DNA of 64,000 bases, from assembly GCA_024689505.1 (NCBI GenBank), contig JAILDJ010000004.1, forward strand, positions 1 to 64,000. The letters are read 5' to 3'. The notes under the pieces were generated by a model. It was given only the letters and a program-made list of their open reading frames with translations, did no database searches and was not told the DNA's origin. Numbering within the stretch: position 1 is the first letter of the stretch; every line of letters starts with the position of its first letter. The DNA comes from Clostridiales bacterium. GTDB lineage: Bacteria > Bacillota > Clostridia > Lachnospirales > Bianqueaceae. Shown here in pieces: positions 16,175 through 23,796 of the stretch. The translations under genes were made by a program, and so were the position numbers.

Positions 16175-17236
16175 ATGCGTGTTTTGACTTTTATCGGTGC
16201 GGGCCAGATGGCTTCAGCGCTGACATTTCCGGTGCGTGAGAACGGCCACGAAGTCCGTCTGGTCGGAACGCCCCTCGACAGGCAGATCATCGATGAACTG
16301 CGCAAGTCGGACTACCATCTGAATCTCAAACGCACCCTGCCCAAAGGGATCCGGTACTATCAGATCGAAGAGGTCGAAGAAGCCCTGGAGGGGGCCGATA
16401 TCGTACTGAACGGTGTCTCCAGCTTCGGACTGGACTGGTTCATGGAGAAGATCCTGCCGATCCTGCCGGAAAACGCGCCGCTGATCTCGGTCACTAAGGG
16501 CATGATGGACACAGAGGAGGGGGATCTGATCCCGTATCCCATCCTCATGGAACAGCATCTGCCAGAAGGAAAGCATCTGGACATCAACGCGATCGGCGGA
16601 CCCTGCACCAGCTATGAACTGGCGGATCATGATGATTCCCATGTGGCGTTCTGCGGCCGAAACATGGAAACCCTGCGTTTCTTGAAAGAGACTTTCGCGT
16701 GCCCGTATTATCATGTCAGCCTGTCTACGGACGTCGTGGGCGTGGAATGCGCCGTGGCCATGAAGAATGCTTACGCGCTTGGTGTTTCGCTGGCAGTCGG
16801 CCTTGCGGAGAAGCGGGACGGCCGCGTCGGTGCGATCCATTACAATTCGCAGGCGGCCTTATTCGGGCAGAGCCTCAGGGAGATGACCCGCCTCATCCAG
16901 CTCATCGGCGGCGGTCCTGAGAATCTGATCTTCGGTGGAGGGGACCTGTACGTTACGATCTACGGCGGCAGGACGCGGCGTATCGGCACATTGCTTGGCC
17001 GCGGTCTGACCTATGAAGAAGCCATGGAGGAACTCTCCGGCGTCACGCTGGAATCGGTGGTCATCGCGACGCGGACTGCGCGGGCGGTACGCCGCCTGGC
17101 GGAAAAGGGCATCGTATCACTGGAAGAATTCCCACTGATGATGCATGTAGACGCACTTATCAATGAAGGCGCGCAGGTGGATATCCCATGGGAGAAGTTT
17201 ACCATGACGATCGGAGATCCCGCGGCATCGGTCTGA
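16175..17236 (+). CDS. GpsA-like NAD(P)-dependent dehydrogenase
   Basis: A 353-residue protein related to glycerol-3-phosphate dehydrogenase. The N-terminal Rossmann motif is VLTFIGAGQMASAL; SVTKGM at about residue 110 and the helix VECAVAMKNAYALGVSLAVG (with the family's catalytic Lys) are conserved, and a C-terminal six-helix domain follows. True GpsA usually lies near essential lipid or ribosome genes; here it lies between a sugar isomerase and a sugar kinase. A polyol-phosphate or ketose-phosphate substrate is therefore plausible, e.g. interconverting ribulose-5-phosphate and a pentitol phosphate. ATG 16175 follows AGGAGG. Substrate is unproven. Confidence 0.78.
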   Translation: MRVLTFIGAGQMASALTFPVRENGHEVRLVGTPLDRQIIDELRKSDYHLNLKRTLPKGIRYYQIEEVEEALEGADIVLNGVSSFGLDWFMEKILPILPENAPLISVTKGMMDTEEGDLIPYPILMEQHLPEGKHLDINAIGGPCTSYELADHDDSHVAFCGRNMETLRFLKETFACPYYHVSLSTDVVGVECAVAMKNAYALGVSLAVGLAEKRDGRVGAIHYNSQAALFGQSLREMTRLIQLIGGGPENLIFGGGDLYVTIYGGRTRRIGTLLGRGLTYEEAMEELSGVTLESVVIATRTARAVRRLAEKGIVSLEEFPLMMHVDALINEGAQVDIPWEKFTMTIGDPAASV

Positions 17237-17272
17237 ATGGATACGACATTCTATAAATGCAAGGAGTCAAGA

Positions 17273-18943
17273 ATGGAAAAGTATACGATCGGACTGGACT
17301 ACGGCACACTGTCGGTCCGTGCGGAACTGGTCTCGATGACCGACGGCAGGGAAGTGGCATCCTGTATCTACCCCTATCCGCATGCGGTCATGGAGAGCGT
17401 GCTGCCCGATGGAGTCACACCGCTGCCGGATAAGTTCGCCCTGCAGCAACCGCAGGATTACATCGATGGACTACTCCATACAGTTCGAGGTGTCATGGAG
17501 GAGAGTGGTGTGCGGCCAGAACAGGTCGTGGGCATCGGCATGGATGTAACGTCCGCTTCGATCCTGCCCGTGTACAAGGATAAGACGCCTTTATGCCTGA
17601 CGGAAAGGTTCGCCTCGGAACCCCATGCGTGGATCAAGTTGTGGAAGCATCACGCGGGAGAAGAAGAGGCGCTCGAGATCGATCAAAAGGGCCGTGCTTT
17701 AGGAGAACCCTGGGTGCAGATGTACGGGGGCAAAGTCTCGGCCGAGTGGGCGACGCCCAAGGTGCTGGAGACGCTGCACAAGGCGCCTGAAGTCTATGAG
17801 GCGGCCGATTATTTCCTGGAGGTCATGGACTGGCTGACCTGGATCCTTACGGATAACCTGTCGACTTCGACGAGTGCGGCCGGTTACAAAGCCTTGCATC
17901 ATCACGAGTATGGATTCCCGTCAGAAGCGTTCTTCAAAGCTCTGGATCCGCGTATGGAGCACTTCATCCGGGATAAGTATGATCTGCCGGTGCTGCCTCC
18001 CGGCGGCCGTGCCGGACTTTTGACGGAGCAGATGGCGGATGTTTTGGGCCTCCGCGCGGGTACGCCCGTATCCGTACCGGCGATCGATGCGCACTGCAGC
18101 ATGCCCGGCGGCGGCATCGATGATCCCAACGAGATGATGATCGTGATGGGTACTTCCTCCTGCCACCTTTTGCTTACCGAAGATACGATCTCGGTGCCAG
18201 GCATGCAGGGTGTGGTCAAGTGGGGGATCCTACCGGATTACTATGGCAGTGAGGCAGGTCAGTCCTGTGTGGGCGACCTGTTCGCCTGGTTCATGGAGCA
18301 TATGGTCCCGGCGTCGTATGAGGCGGAAGCGGCGGAACAAGGCATTTCTGTGCATGAACTGCTGTGCCGGAAACTGGAGGGATATCGTGCCGGAGCCTCC
18401 GGCCTGATCGCTCTGGACTGGATGGGCGGCGTACGTTCTCCGCTCATGGATTTCGACCTCAGCGGCCTGATCCTTGGGCTGAACCTCAAGACCCGTCCTG
18501 AGGATATCTATTTGTGCCTGATCGAGGCGACGGCTTTTGGTACGCGGGCCATCATCGACAGTTATGAAAACGCGGGTGTGCCGATCCGCCGCATCGTGCT
18601 GGGCGGGGGCATCCCACGCAAGAATCCCTTCCTGGTGCAGGTCTATGCGGACGTGCTGGGCCGGACGGTGGAGCTGGCGGCAAGCGATCAGGCGTGCGCG
18701 CTTGGAGCGGCCATCCTTGGGGCTGCCGCAGCAGGACAAGAGGGTTCAGGTTACGCGGATGTGCATCAGGCCATCCGGGCTTTAGCGGGACAAGCCCGTC
18801 AGACCATCCATCCGGATCCGGCACAGACGGAGCGGTACGACGTGTTGTACGACGCCTATGCGGAGCTGATGGATCATTTTGGCCGCGGCGGTTCGGATCT
18901 GATGAAACGGCTGCTGCGCTTGCGCAGAGCAGATGCTGAATAG
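17273..18943 (+). CDS. Ribulokinase-type FGGY carbohydrate kinase (AraB family)
   Basis: A 556-residue FGGY kinase. The N-terminus YTIGLDYGTLSVRAELV and ASCIYPYPHAVMESVLP are close to AraB ribulokinases; GMDVTSASILPV and the second ATP-domain motif IRRIVLGGGIPRKNPFLVQV are conserved. AraB accepts L- and D-ribulose. Paired with FucI, which makes D-ribulose from D-arabinose, this would give D-ribulose-5-phosphate directly for the pentose phosphate pathway; L-fuculose kinase activity is the other option. Start ATG 17273 follows AAGGAG; ATG 17237 is in frame but has no ribosome site. Confidence 0.85.
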   Translation: MEKYTIGLDYGTLSVRAELVSMTDGREVASCIYPYPHAVMESVLPDGVTPLPDKFALQQPQDYIDGLLHTVRGVMEESGVRPEQVVGIGMDVTSASILPVYKDKTPLCLTERFASEPHAWIKLWKHHAGEEEALEIDQKGRALGEPWVQMYGGKVSAEWATPKVLETLHKAPEVYEAADYFLEVMDWLTWILTDNLSTSTSAAGYKALHHHEYGFPSEAFFKALDPRMEHFIRDKYDLPVLPPGGRAGLLTEQMADVLGLRAGTPVSVPAIDAHCSMPGGGIDDPNEMMIVMGTSSCHLLLTEDTISVPGMQGVVKWGILPDYYGSEAGQSCVGDLFAWFMEHMVPASYEAEAAEQGISVHELLCRKLEGYRAGASGLIALDWMGGVRSPLMDFDLSGLILGLNLKTRPEDIYLCLIEATAFGTRAIIDSYENAGVPIRRIVLGGGIPRKNPFLVQVYADVLGRTVELAASDQACALGAAILGAAAAGQEGSGYADVHQAIRALAGQARQTIHPDPAQTERYDVLYDAYAELMDHFGRGGSDLMKRLLRLRRADAE

Positions 18944-18946
18944 GGT

Positions 18947-18975
18947 TTGACAAACAATACTTTATGCCACATAAT
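18947..18975 (+). promoter_or_regulatory. Promoter of the glutathione peroxidase gene
   Basis: TTGACA (18947-18952), 17-nt spacer, CATAAT (18970-18975), immediately after the kinase stop and about 40 nt before the gpx start. Confidence 0.75.
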
Positions 18976-19015
18976 ATTGCATACAACGTATTAACGTCAT
19001 AAAAGGAGGATTAAC

Positions 19016-19558
19016 ATGAACCTGTATGATTTTACAGTCAAAGCCATGGATGGCAGCGACGTCACTTTGGCGGACTATAAAGGCAAAGTCGTTTTGGTCG
19101 TCAACACAGCTACCCAGTGCGGTTTTACACCGCAGTATCAGCCACTGCAGGAACTGTATGATGCCTATCATGAAAAGGGCCTGGAGATCCTGGATTTCCC
19201 CTGCAACCAGTTTGGCGCGCAGGCACCGGGTACCGAGGAAGAGATCCACACCTTCTGCACCGGCCGTTTTGGCATCACCTTCCCGCAGTTCGCTAAGATC
19301 GAAGTCAATGGAGACGACACTATTCCTCTCTATCAGTGGCTGGAAGAAGTCGGCAAGTTCCAGGGTTTTGGTGACAGCGAGACCGGTAAATTCATGAGCG
19401 GCATGCTGGCGAAGATGGATCCGGATTTCGAGAACAACAACAAGATCAAATGGAATTTCACGAAATTCCTGATCGATCGTGAAGGCAATTTCGTTGCACG
19501 CTTTGAGCCGACAGCGGATATGGAAGCGGTCGAAGAAGCGATCAAAAACCTGATCTGA
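19016..19558 (+). CDS. Glutathione peroxidase-family thiol peroxidase (Cys type)
   Basis: A 180-residue peroxidase. VVNTATQCGFTPQY carries the peroxidatic cysteine (Cys35) where some relatives have selenocysteine; LDFPCNQFGAQAPG (Cys63) and WNFTKFLIDREG complete the Gln/Trp active-site set. Bacterial Cys-type members usually draw electrons from thioredoxin rather than glutathione and detoxify peroxides in the cytoplasm. Monocistronic: own promoter upstream, strong terminator downstream. AAGGAGG precedes ATG. Confidence 0.93.
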   Translation: MNLYDFTVKAMDGSDVTLADYKGKVVLVVNTATQCGFTPQYQPLQELYDAYHEKGLEILDFPCNQFGAQAPGTEEEIHTFCTGRFGITFPQFAKIEVNGDDTIPLYQWLEEVGKFQGFGDSETGKFMSGMLAKMDPDFENNNKIKWNFTKFLIDREGNFVARFEPTADMEAVEEAIKNLI

Positions 19559-19574
19559 AGATCATGAAAAATCA

Positions 19575-19601
19575 AAAAGCTGTGCATCTGCACAGCTTTT
19601 T
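19575..19601 (+). terminator. Terminator of gpx
   Basis: AAAAGCTGTGC and GCACAGCTTTT form a perfect 11-bp stem with a short loop, ending in T5 and preceded by A5. Confidence 0.9.
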
Positions 19602-19700
19602 ACATTGAGATTCATGTTCAAAAGGCATTTCTTTTTAAATACAATTATCCAAAGCGAAACCAAAAATAAGTAAAACCTCTGTCTTAGACAAAAAAAGAAA

Positions 19701-19757
19701 AAAACACCCTCTGGAAATGGTCAGCGGCCACTGCCGCGTTTTTCCAGAGGGTGTTTT
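19701..19757 (-). terminator. Terminator of the lrp-purO-purH operon
   Basis: A 17-bp stem, AAAACACCCTCTGGAAA (19701-19717) with TTTCCAGAGGGTGTTTT (19741-19757). The 23-nt loop contains a second small stem (GCGGC/GCCGC). A/T runs on both sides allow function in both directions. The stretch 19602-19700 holds only A/T-rich spacer. Confidence 0.85.
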
Positions 19758-19769
19758 TTTCTCAATTAA

Positions 19770-20948
19770 TTAATGATGGAACAATCTAAGTCCTGTGAAC
19801 GCCATGACCATATCGTGGTCGTTGCAGGACTGGATCACGTTGTCATCACGGACGGAGCCGCCGGGCTCTGCCACGTACTTGACACCGCTCTTGAAAGCAC
19901 GTTCGATATTATCGCCGAAGGGGAAGAAAGCATCGGAACCAAGGGCCACGTCATGCAGCTTGTCCAGCCACGCACGTTTCTCTTCGCGGGTGAAGACAGC
20001 GGGCTTGACCTTGAAGGTCTTCTCCCAGACACCATCCGCCAGGACATCCATGTAATCGTCGCCGATGTACAGGTCGATCGCGTTATCGCGGTCTGCGCGG
20101 CCGATCTTATCGATGAACTGCAGCCCCATGACCTGCGGGCTCTGGCGCAGCCACCAGTTGTCTGCCTTCTGACCGGCCAGACGTGTGCAGTGGATACGGC
20201 TCTGCTGACCGGCGCCGATGCCGATGGCCTGTCCGCCGACAGCATAGCATACGGAGTTGGACTGGGTGTATTTCAGCGTGATCATGGCGATCGCCAGATC
20301 CATCTTGGCGCTGTCCGGAAGGTCCTTGTTCTCAGTTACGATATTGGCAAAGAATTCATCGTTGATGACCAGTTCGTTGCGGCCCTGTTCGAAGGTCACG
20401 CCGAAGACCTGTTTGCGCTCCAGGGGAGCGGGTTTGTAGGCAGGATCGATCTCGATGACACAATAGCCGCCTTGTTTTTTCTTTTTCAGGAGTTCCAACG
20501 CTTTTGGCTCATAGCCAGGTGCGATGATACCGTCAGAAACTTCGCGGCTGATGATGCGGGCTGTAGCGTAATCGCAAGGATCCGACAGAGAAATGAAATC
20601 GCCGAAGGAGGACATACGATCCGCACCGCGGGCACGGGCATAAGCGCAGGCCAGAGGCGTCATTGTGACTTTCAGATCGTCGACCCAGTAGATCTTGCGC
20701 AGCGTGTCATCCAGCGGCAGACCGACAGCGGCGCCGGCGGGGGAGACGTGCTTGAAAGACGTTGCGGCCGGAAGACCCGTGGCACGTTTCAGTTCAGAGA
20801 CCAACTGCCAGCCGTTGAAGGCATCCAGCAGGTTGATATAACCAGGACGTCCGTTCAGGATCTTGATCGGCAGTTCGCCTTCTTCCATGAAAACGCGGGA
20901 CGGTTTCTGATTAGGGTTGCATCCATACTTGAGTTCGAATTCTTTCAT
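19770..20948 (-). CDS. AICAR formyltransferase, stand-alone PurH domain
   Basis: A 392-residue protein that transfers a formyl group from 10-formyl-THF to AICAR, the penultimate step of IMP synthesis. The active-site Lys-His is in TSFKHVSPAGAAVG; ADRMSSFGDFISLSD, YTQSNSVCYAVGGQAIGIGAGQQSR and SDAFFPFGDNIE are AICARFT signatures. The cyclohydrolase half of bifunctional PurH is absent; a separate PurO-type cyclohydrolase lies just upstream in the same operon. Sixteen nucleotides separate the two genes, with GGAGCTC as ribosome site. A typical Clostridia arrangement. Confidence 0.93.
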   Translation of the reverse strand: MKEFELKYGCNPNQKPSRVFMEEGELPIKILNGRPGYINLLDAFNGWQLVSELKRATGLPAATSFKHVSPAGAAVGLPLDDTLRKIYWVDDLKVTMTPLACAYARARGADRMSSFGDFISLSDPCDYATARIISREVSDGIIAPGYEPKALELLKKKKQGGYCVIEIDPAYKPAPLERKQVFGVTFEQGRNELVINDEFFANIVTENKDLPDSAKMDLAIAMITLKYTQSNSVCYAVGGQAIGIGAGQQSRIHCTRLAGQKADNWWLRQSPQVMGLQFIDKIGRADRDNAIDLYIGDDYMDVLADGVWEKTFKVKPAVFTREEKRAWLDKLHDVALGSDAFFPFGDNIERAFKSGVKYVAEPGGSVRDDNVIQSCNDHDMVMAFTGLRLFHH

Positions 20949-20963
20949 ACGTGAGCTCCTTGT

Positions 20964-21677
20964 TTATTTGTTTTTATTGACGATGCGGGATTCATACTTG
21001 CCGGTCGCGATATCGATGTAGCGTACGAACAAAGAGACCTTGTTGTCCTCGTTGAGGTTTTCCCACAGGAGGTTTGTGAAGGTATCGATGTCGCCTTCGA
21101 TCGCGATGCGTTCCGGCTCGCCTTCAAAGCTGGGCAGAGGATCCCCGTCGCCCATATAGGTGTGCAGGAAGCGTCCTTCGCCGGCTTTGGCGTTGCTGAA
21201 AGCAAAAGTGAAGCGGTCACAGCCCTCCGGATCCCCATTGTCGGACTTCAGGATGGACAGCGCATAATTATACTGACCATTTTCGATGTGCATGATGCCG
21301 GAGATACGCGGTGTGTAGTTGGGTGCGTCGGGTTCGAAGCAGCGGGTGCGCAGAGCCTGCTCGAACGTCATCTGATGATCCATCATTTCGTAGATGGTAT
21401 CGGTCTGGTCACCATTGGTGACGATGGTCTTGTTGCCAAGGACACGGACCGGCGCGTAGATGATCAGGCTGGGGTCGACCAGTTTGGATGGATCGAAAGC
21501 TTGGGTACGGATGCCCTCACCATCTTCCACGAAAACGCGGTTGCGGCTGTTGACACTACGGCCCATGATGAAATAGGCGCAAACAGCCTGAGCTCCGTCC
21601 GGCGTACGACCGATGATGATTCCGCGGCCAGGGTAAGCATTGCTCTGAAGCAGGGACTGGATGGATAATGTTTGCAT
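20964..21677 (-). CDS. IMP cyclohydrolase, archaeal PurO type
   Basis: A 237-residue protein of the IMP_cyclohyd family (PF07826), first known from archaea, which closes FAICAR to IMP. NAYPGRGIIIGRTPDG, FIMGRSVNSRNRVF, GNKTIVTNGDQTDTIYE and PNYTPRISG are recognisable. It complements the single-domain formyltransferase downstream. AAGGAG lies 8 nt before ATG 21677. The gene follows an Lrp-type regulator by 13 nt and is probably co-transcribed with it. Confidence 0.9.
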   Translation of the reverse strand: MQTLSIQSLLQSNAYPGRGIIIGRTPDGAQAVCAYFIMGRSVNSRNRVFVEDGEGIRTQAFDPSKLVDPSLIIYAPVRVLGNKTIVTNGDQTDTIYEMMDHQMTFEQALRTRCFEPDAPNYTPRISGIMHIENGQYNYALSILKSDNGDPEGCDRFTFAFSNAKAGEGRFLHTYMGDGDPLPSFEGEPERIAIEGDIDTFTNLLWENLNEDNKVSLFVRYIDIATGKYESRIVNKNK

Positions 21678-21690
21678 AGGATCGATCTCC

Positions 21691-22140
21691 TTATGAAATT
21701 GGTTTTACGGAAGGATCGTTCTTGGGAGAACCCGTGACGATATGTACGACCAGCCGTCCGATCCCCGGCAGCCTGCGCAGACGGCCCAGGATGCTGTTCA
21801 AGGAAGCGGTCCCTTCCGTATAGATCTTGATAAGAGCATCGCTGCCACCGGCAAAACAATGATACTCCAGGATGTCCGGTTCCTGCGCCGTGAATGCTTC
21901 CATGGCCGCGGCATCAAAACCGGGGTCCAAAAGCAGGATGACGTAGACTTCCAGATGTTTGCCGAACGACAAAGGGTTGAGGATCGTCGTGTAACGCAGG
22001 ATCAGCTCTGACTGCTCGAGTTTCTTCAGCCGCTCGCTGACTGCGGACACTGACAGATTGACATGACTGCTGATCTCTGATAAAGAGATACGAGCATTCT
22101 TCTGCAGCAACTGCAGGATTTCAGAATCGATATGATCCAT
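21691..22140 (-). CDS. Lrp/AsnC-family transcriptional regulator
   Basis: A 149-residue regulator with an N-terminal winged helix (DSEILQLLQKNARISLSEIS, then LSVSAVSERLKKLE) and a C-terminal RAM domain (VYVILLLDPGF, FAGGSDALIKIYTE). Lrp-family proteins sense amino acids or other small ligands. Start ATG 22140 follows GAGAGG; a longer frame upstream lacks a ribosome site. It leads the purO-purH operon, so it may control IMP synthesis or itself; that link is inferred from position only. Confidence 0.88.
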   Translation of the reverse strand: MDHIDSEILQLLQKNARISLSEISSHVNLSVSAVSERLKKLEQSELILRYTTILNPLSFGKHLEVYVILLLDPGFDAAAMEAFTAQEPDILEYHCFAGGSDALIKIYTEGTASLNSILGRLRRLPGIGRLVVHIVTGSPKNDPSVKPIS

Positions 22141-22311
22141 TGTTATGATACCTCTCGATGCGAAACGCATTCTTTTTGTGCCACCGTCAGATTCAAGCGA
22201 ATTTTTTAAATTATATATTACATTTTCCACAAAAGCAACAAGAGAAGGTTTTGTAACGAAAAAATAATATTTCAAAGTGGATTGTCAATGCGGAAGATGG
22301 AGAATCGAGAA

Positions 22312-22340
22312 TTGTCAAAAGACGTTTCATATAGTATAAT
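22312..22340 (+). promoter_or_regulatory. Promoter of the CCA transferase gene
   Basis: TTGTCA (22312-22317), 17-nt spacer, TATAAT (22335-22340), 28 nt before the gene start. A weaker candidate for the divergent lrp operon has TATAAT on the minus strand at 22210-22215. Confidence 0.8.
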
Positions 22341-22368
22341 GACTCTGAATGAGAAAAAAGGAGCCTAC

Positions 22369-23718
22369 ATGAAAACGATCAACCTTCCGGAAGCAGTTCA
22401 TGAGATCATCCGTGCGCTGGGTCAGGCCGGATTCGAAGCCTACATCGTTGGTGGCTGCGTCAGGGATTCATTGATGGGACGCAAGCCGAAGGACTGGGAT
22501 ATCACTACCTCAGCCCGCCCTGAGGATGTCAAGGCTCTTTTTCCGTATACTTTCGACACGGGGATCAAACACGGAACGGTCACGGTACGGCGCGGCGGCG
22601 AGAGTTATGAGGTCACCACGTATCGGGTCGACGGAAACTATTCCGACCATCGGCGGCCGGACCAGGTGGCGTTTTCTTCCAATCTCAAAGAGGATCTGCT
22701 GCGGCGTGATTTTACCATCAATGCCATGGCTTACCATCCGGATACAGGTCTGGTCGATATGTACCAGGGGCTGAAAGATCTGGAGCTAGGTGTCGTGCGC
22801 TGCGTCGGCAACCCTGCGGATCGTTTTCAGGAGGATGCGCTGCGCATGCTTCGCGCACTCAGGTTTTCCGCGCAGTTGGGTTTTTCCATCGATCCGGTGA
22901 CCTATCGTGCCATCGGACTGCTCAAAGATCTCATCCGGCATGTCAGTTGGGAGCGCATTCGGGATGAGATGACAAAGATCCTCATCTCAGGGCATCCGGA
23001 AGTCATCCGCCAGATCCATGATACCGGTCTGATGCAGTATATCATCCCGGAATGGACGGCCATGGTCGAAACCAGTCAGAACCATCCGTATCATCTGTAT
23101 ACCGTAGCGGAGCATACGGTCCGTACGGTATGCTGCATCGAAGCAGATCCGGTCCTGCGTTGGACCATGCTTCTGCATGATATCGGCAAACCTTCTGCGC
23201 ACTCTGTGGATACGAGAGGTATAGATCATTTCGTCGGCCACGTGGAAGAGGGCGTCGTACTTGCCGGCCGTGTGCTGAACCGGCTCAAATTCGACAATAA
23301 CAGTAAATTCCGGATCCTGTCGCTGATCCGGTATCATGAATCACATCCGGTCCTGAGCCATCGCTTTATCCGGCGGATCACAGCGGCGATCGGGCAGGAT
23401 TTGTATCTGGATCTTCTGAAGGTACAGGAAGCGGATGCTAAGGCCAAAAATCCGGAGTACGGCCAGGCTGAACTTAAGATCATACAGCAAAGCCGGCTCA
23501 TGTTTGAAGAAATGATCCAAAACGGGGATCCGGTCAGTCTGAAACAATTGGTTGTCAGTGGCCAGGATCTGATCGATCTTGGGTTCGAACGAGGACCCGC
23601 GATCGGACGCGTCCTGCAGCTGCTGCTGGAACAGACCTTGGAGGACCCGACGCTGAACCGTCGGGAATTCTTGCTGGAGGTGGCGCGGAAGCTTTTGGAA
23701 AGCGGCCGTTTCCAATAG
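22369..23718 (+). CDS. cca: CCA tRNA nucleotidyltransferase with HD domain
   Basis: A 449-residue class II nucleotidyltransferase that adds or repairs the 3' CCA of tRNAs. EAYIVGGCVRDSLMGRKPKD and DWDITTSARPEDV form the catalytic site (GG, then DxD); RRDFTINAMAYHPDTG and RFQEDALRMLRALRF follow; an HD phosphohydrolase-like motif LLHDIGKP lies near residue 270. ATG 22369 has AAAAAGGAG before it; the frame is open for 29 further codons upstream, but these overlap the promoter. Function is solid. Confidence 0.94.
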   Translation: MKTINLPEAVHEIIRALGQAGFEAYIVGGCVRDSLMGRKPKDWDITTSARPEDVKALFPYTFDTGIKHGTVTVRRGGESYEVTTYRVDGNYSDHRRPDQVAFSSNLKEDLLRRDFTINAMAYHPDTGLVDMYQGLKDLELGVVRCVGNPADRFQEDALRMLRALRFSAQLGFSIDPVTYRAIGLLKDLIRHVSWERIRDEMTKILISGHPEVIRQIHDTGLMQYIIPEWTAMVETSQNHPYHLYTVAEHTVRTVCCIEADPVLRWTMLLHDIGKPSAHSVDTRGIDHFVGHVEEGVVLAGRVLNRLKFDNNSKFRILSLIRYHESHPVLSHRFIRRITAAIGQDLYLDLLKVQEADAKAKNPEYGQAELKIIQQSRLMFEEMIQNGDPVSLKQLVVSGQDLIDLGFERGPAIGRVLQLLLEQTLEDPTLNRREFLLEVARKLLESGRFQ

Positions 23719-23731
23719 GACTGAAAAAGAT

Positions 23732-23759
23732 TTGAAAAACGACCAGAATATGTTATAAT
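23732..23759 (+). promoter_or_regulatory. Promoter of the PEGA-domain gene
   Basis: TTGAAA (23732-23737), 16-nt spacer, TATAAT (23754-23759), 37 nt before the start codon. Confidence 0.7.
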
Positions 23760-23796
23760 CATATTTTAGCGATCATGATATAGAAAGGCCAAATCT

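Noticed and set aside
19016..19558. Selenoprotein glutathione peroxidase
   Set aside because: The peroxidatic position is encoded by TGC (Cys35), and no in-frame TGA exists.
22260..22318. Shared -35 design between lrp and cca
   Set aside because: TTGTCAA occurs twice here, but neither has a convincing minus-strand -10 at 16-18 nt.
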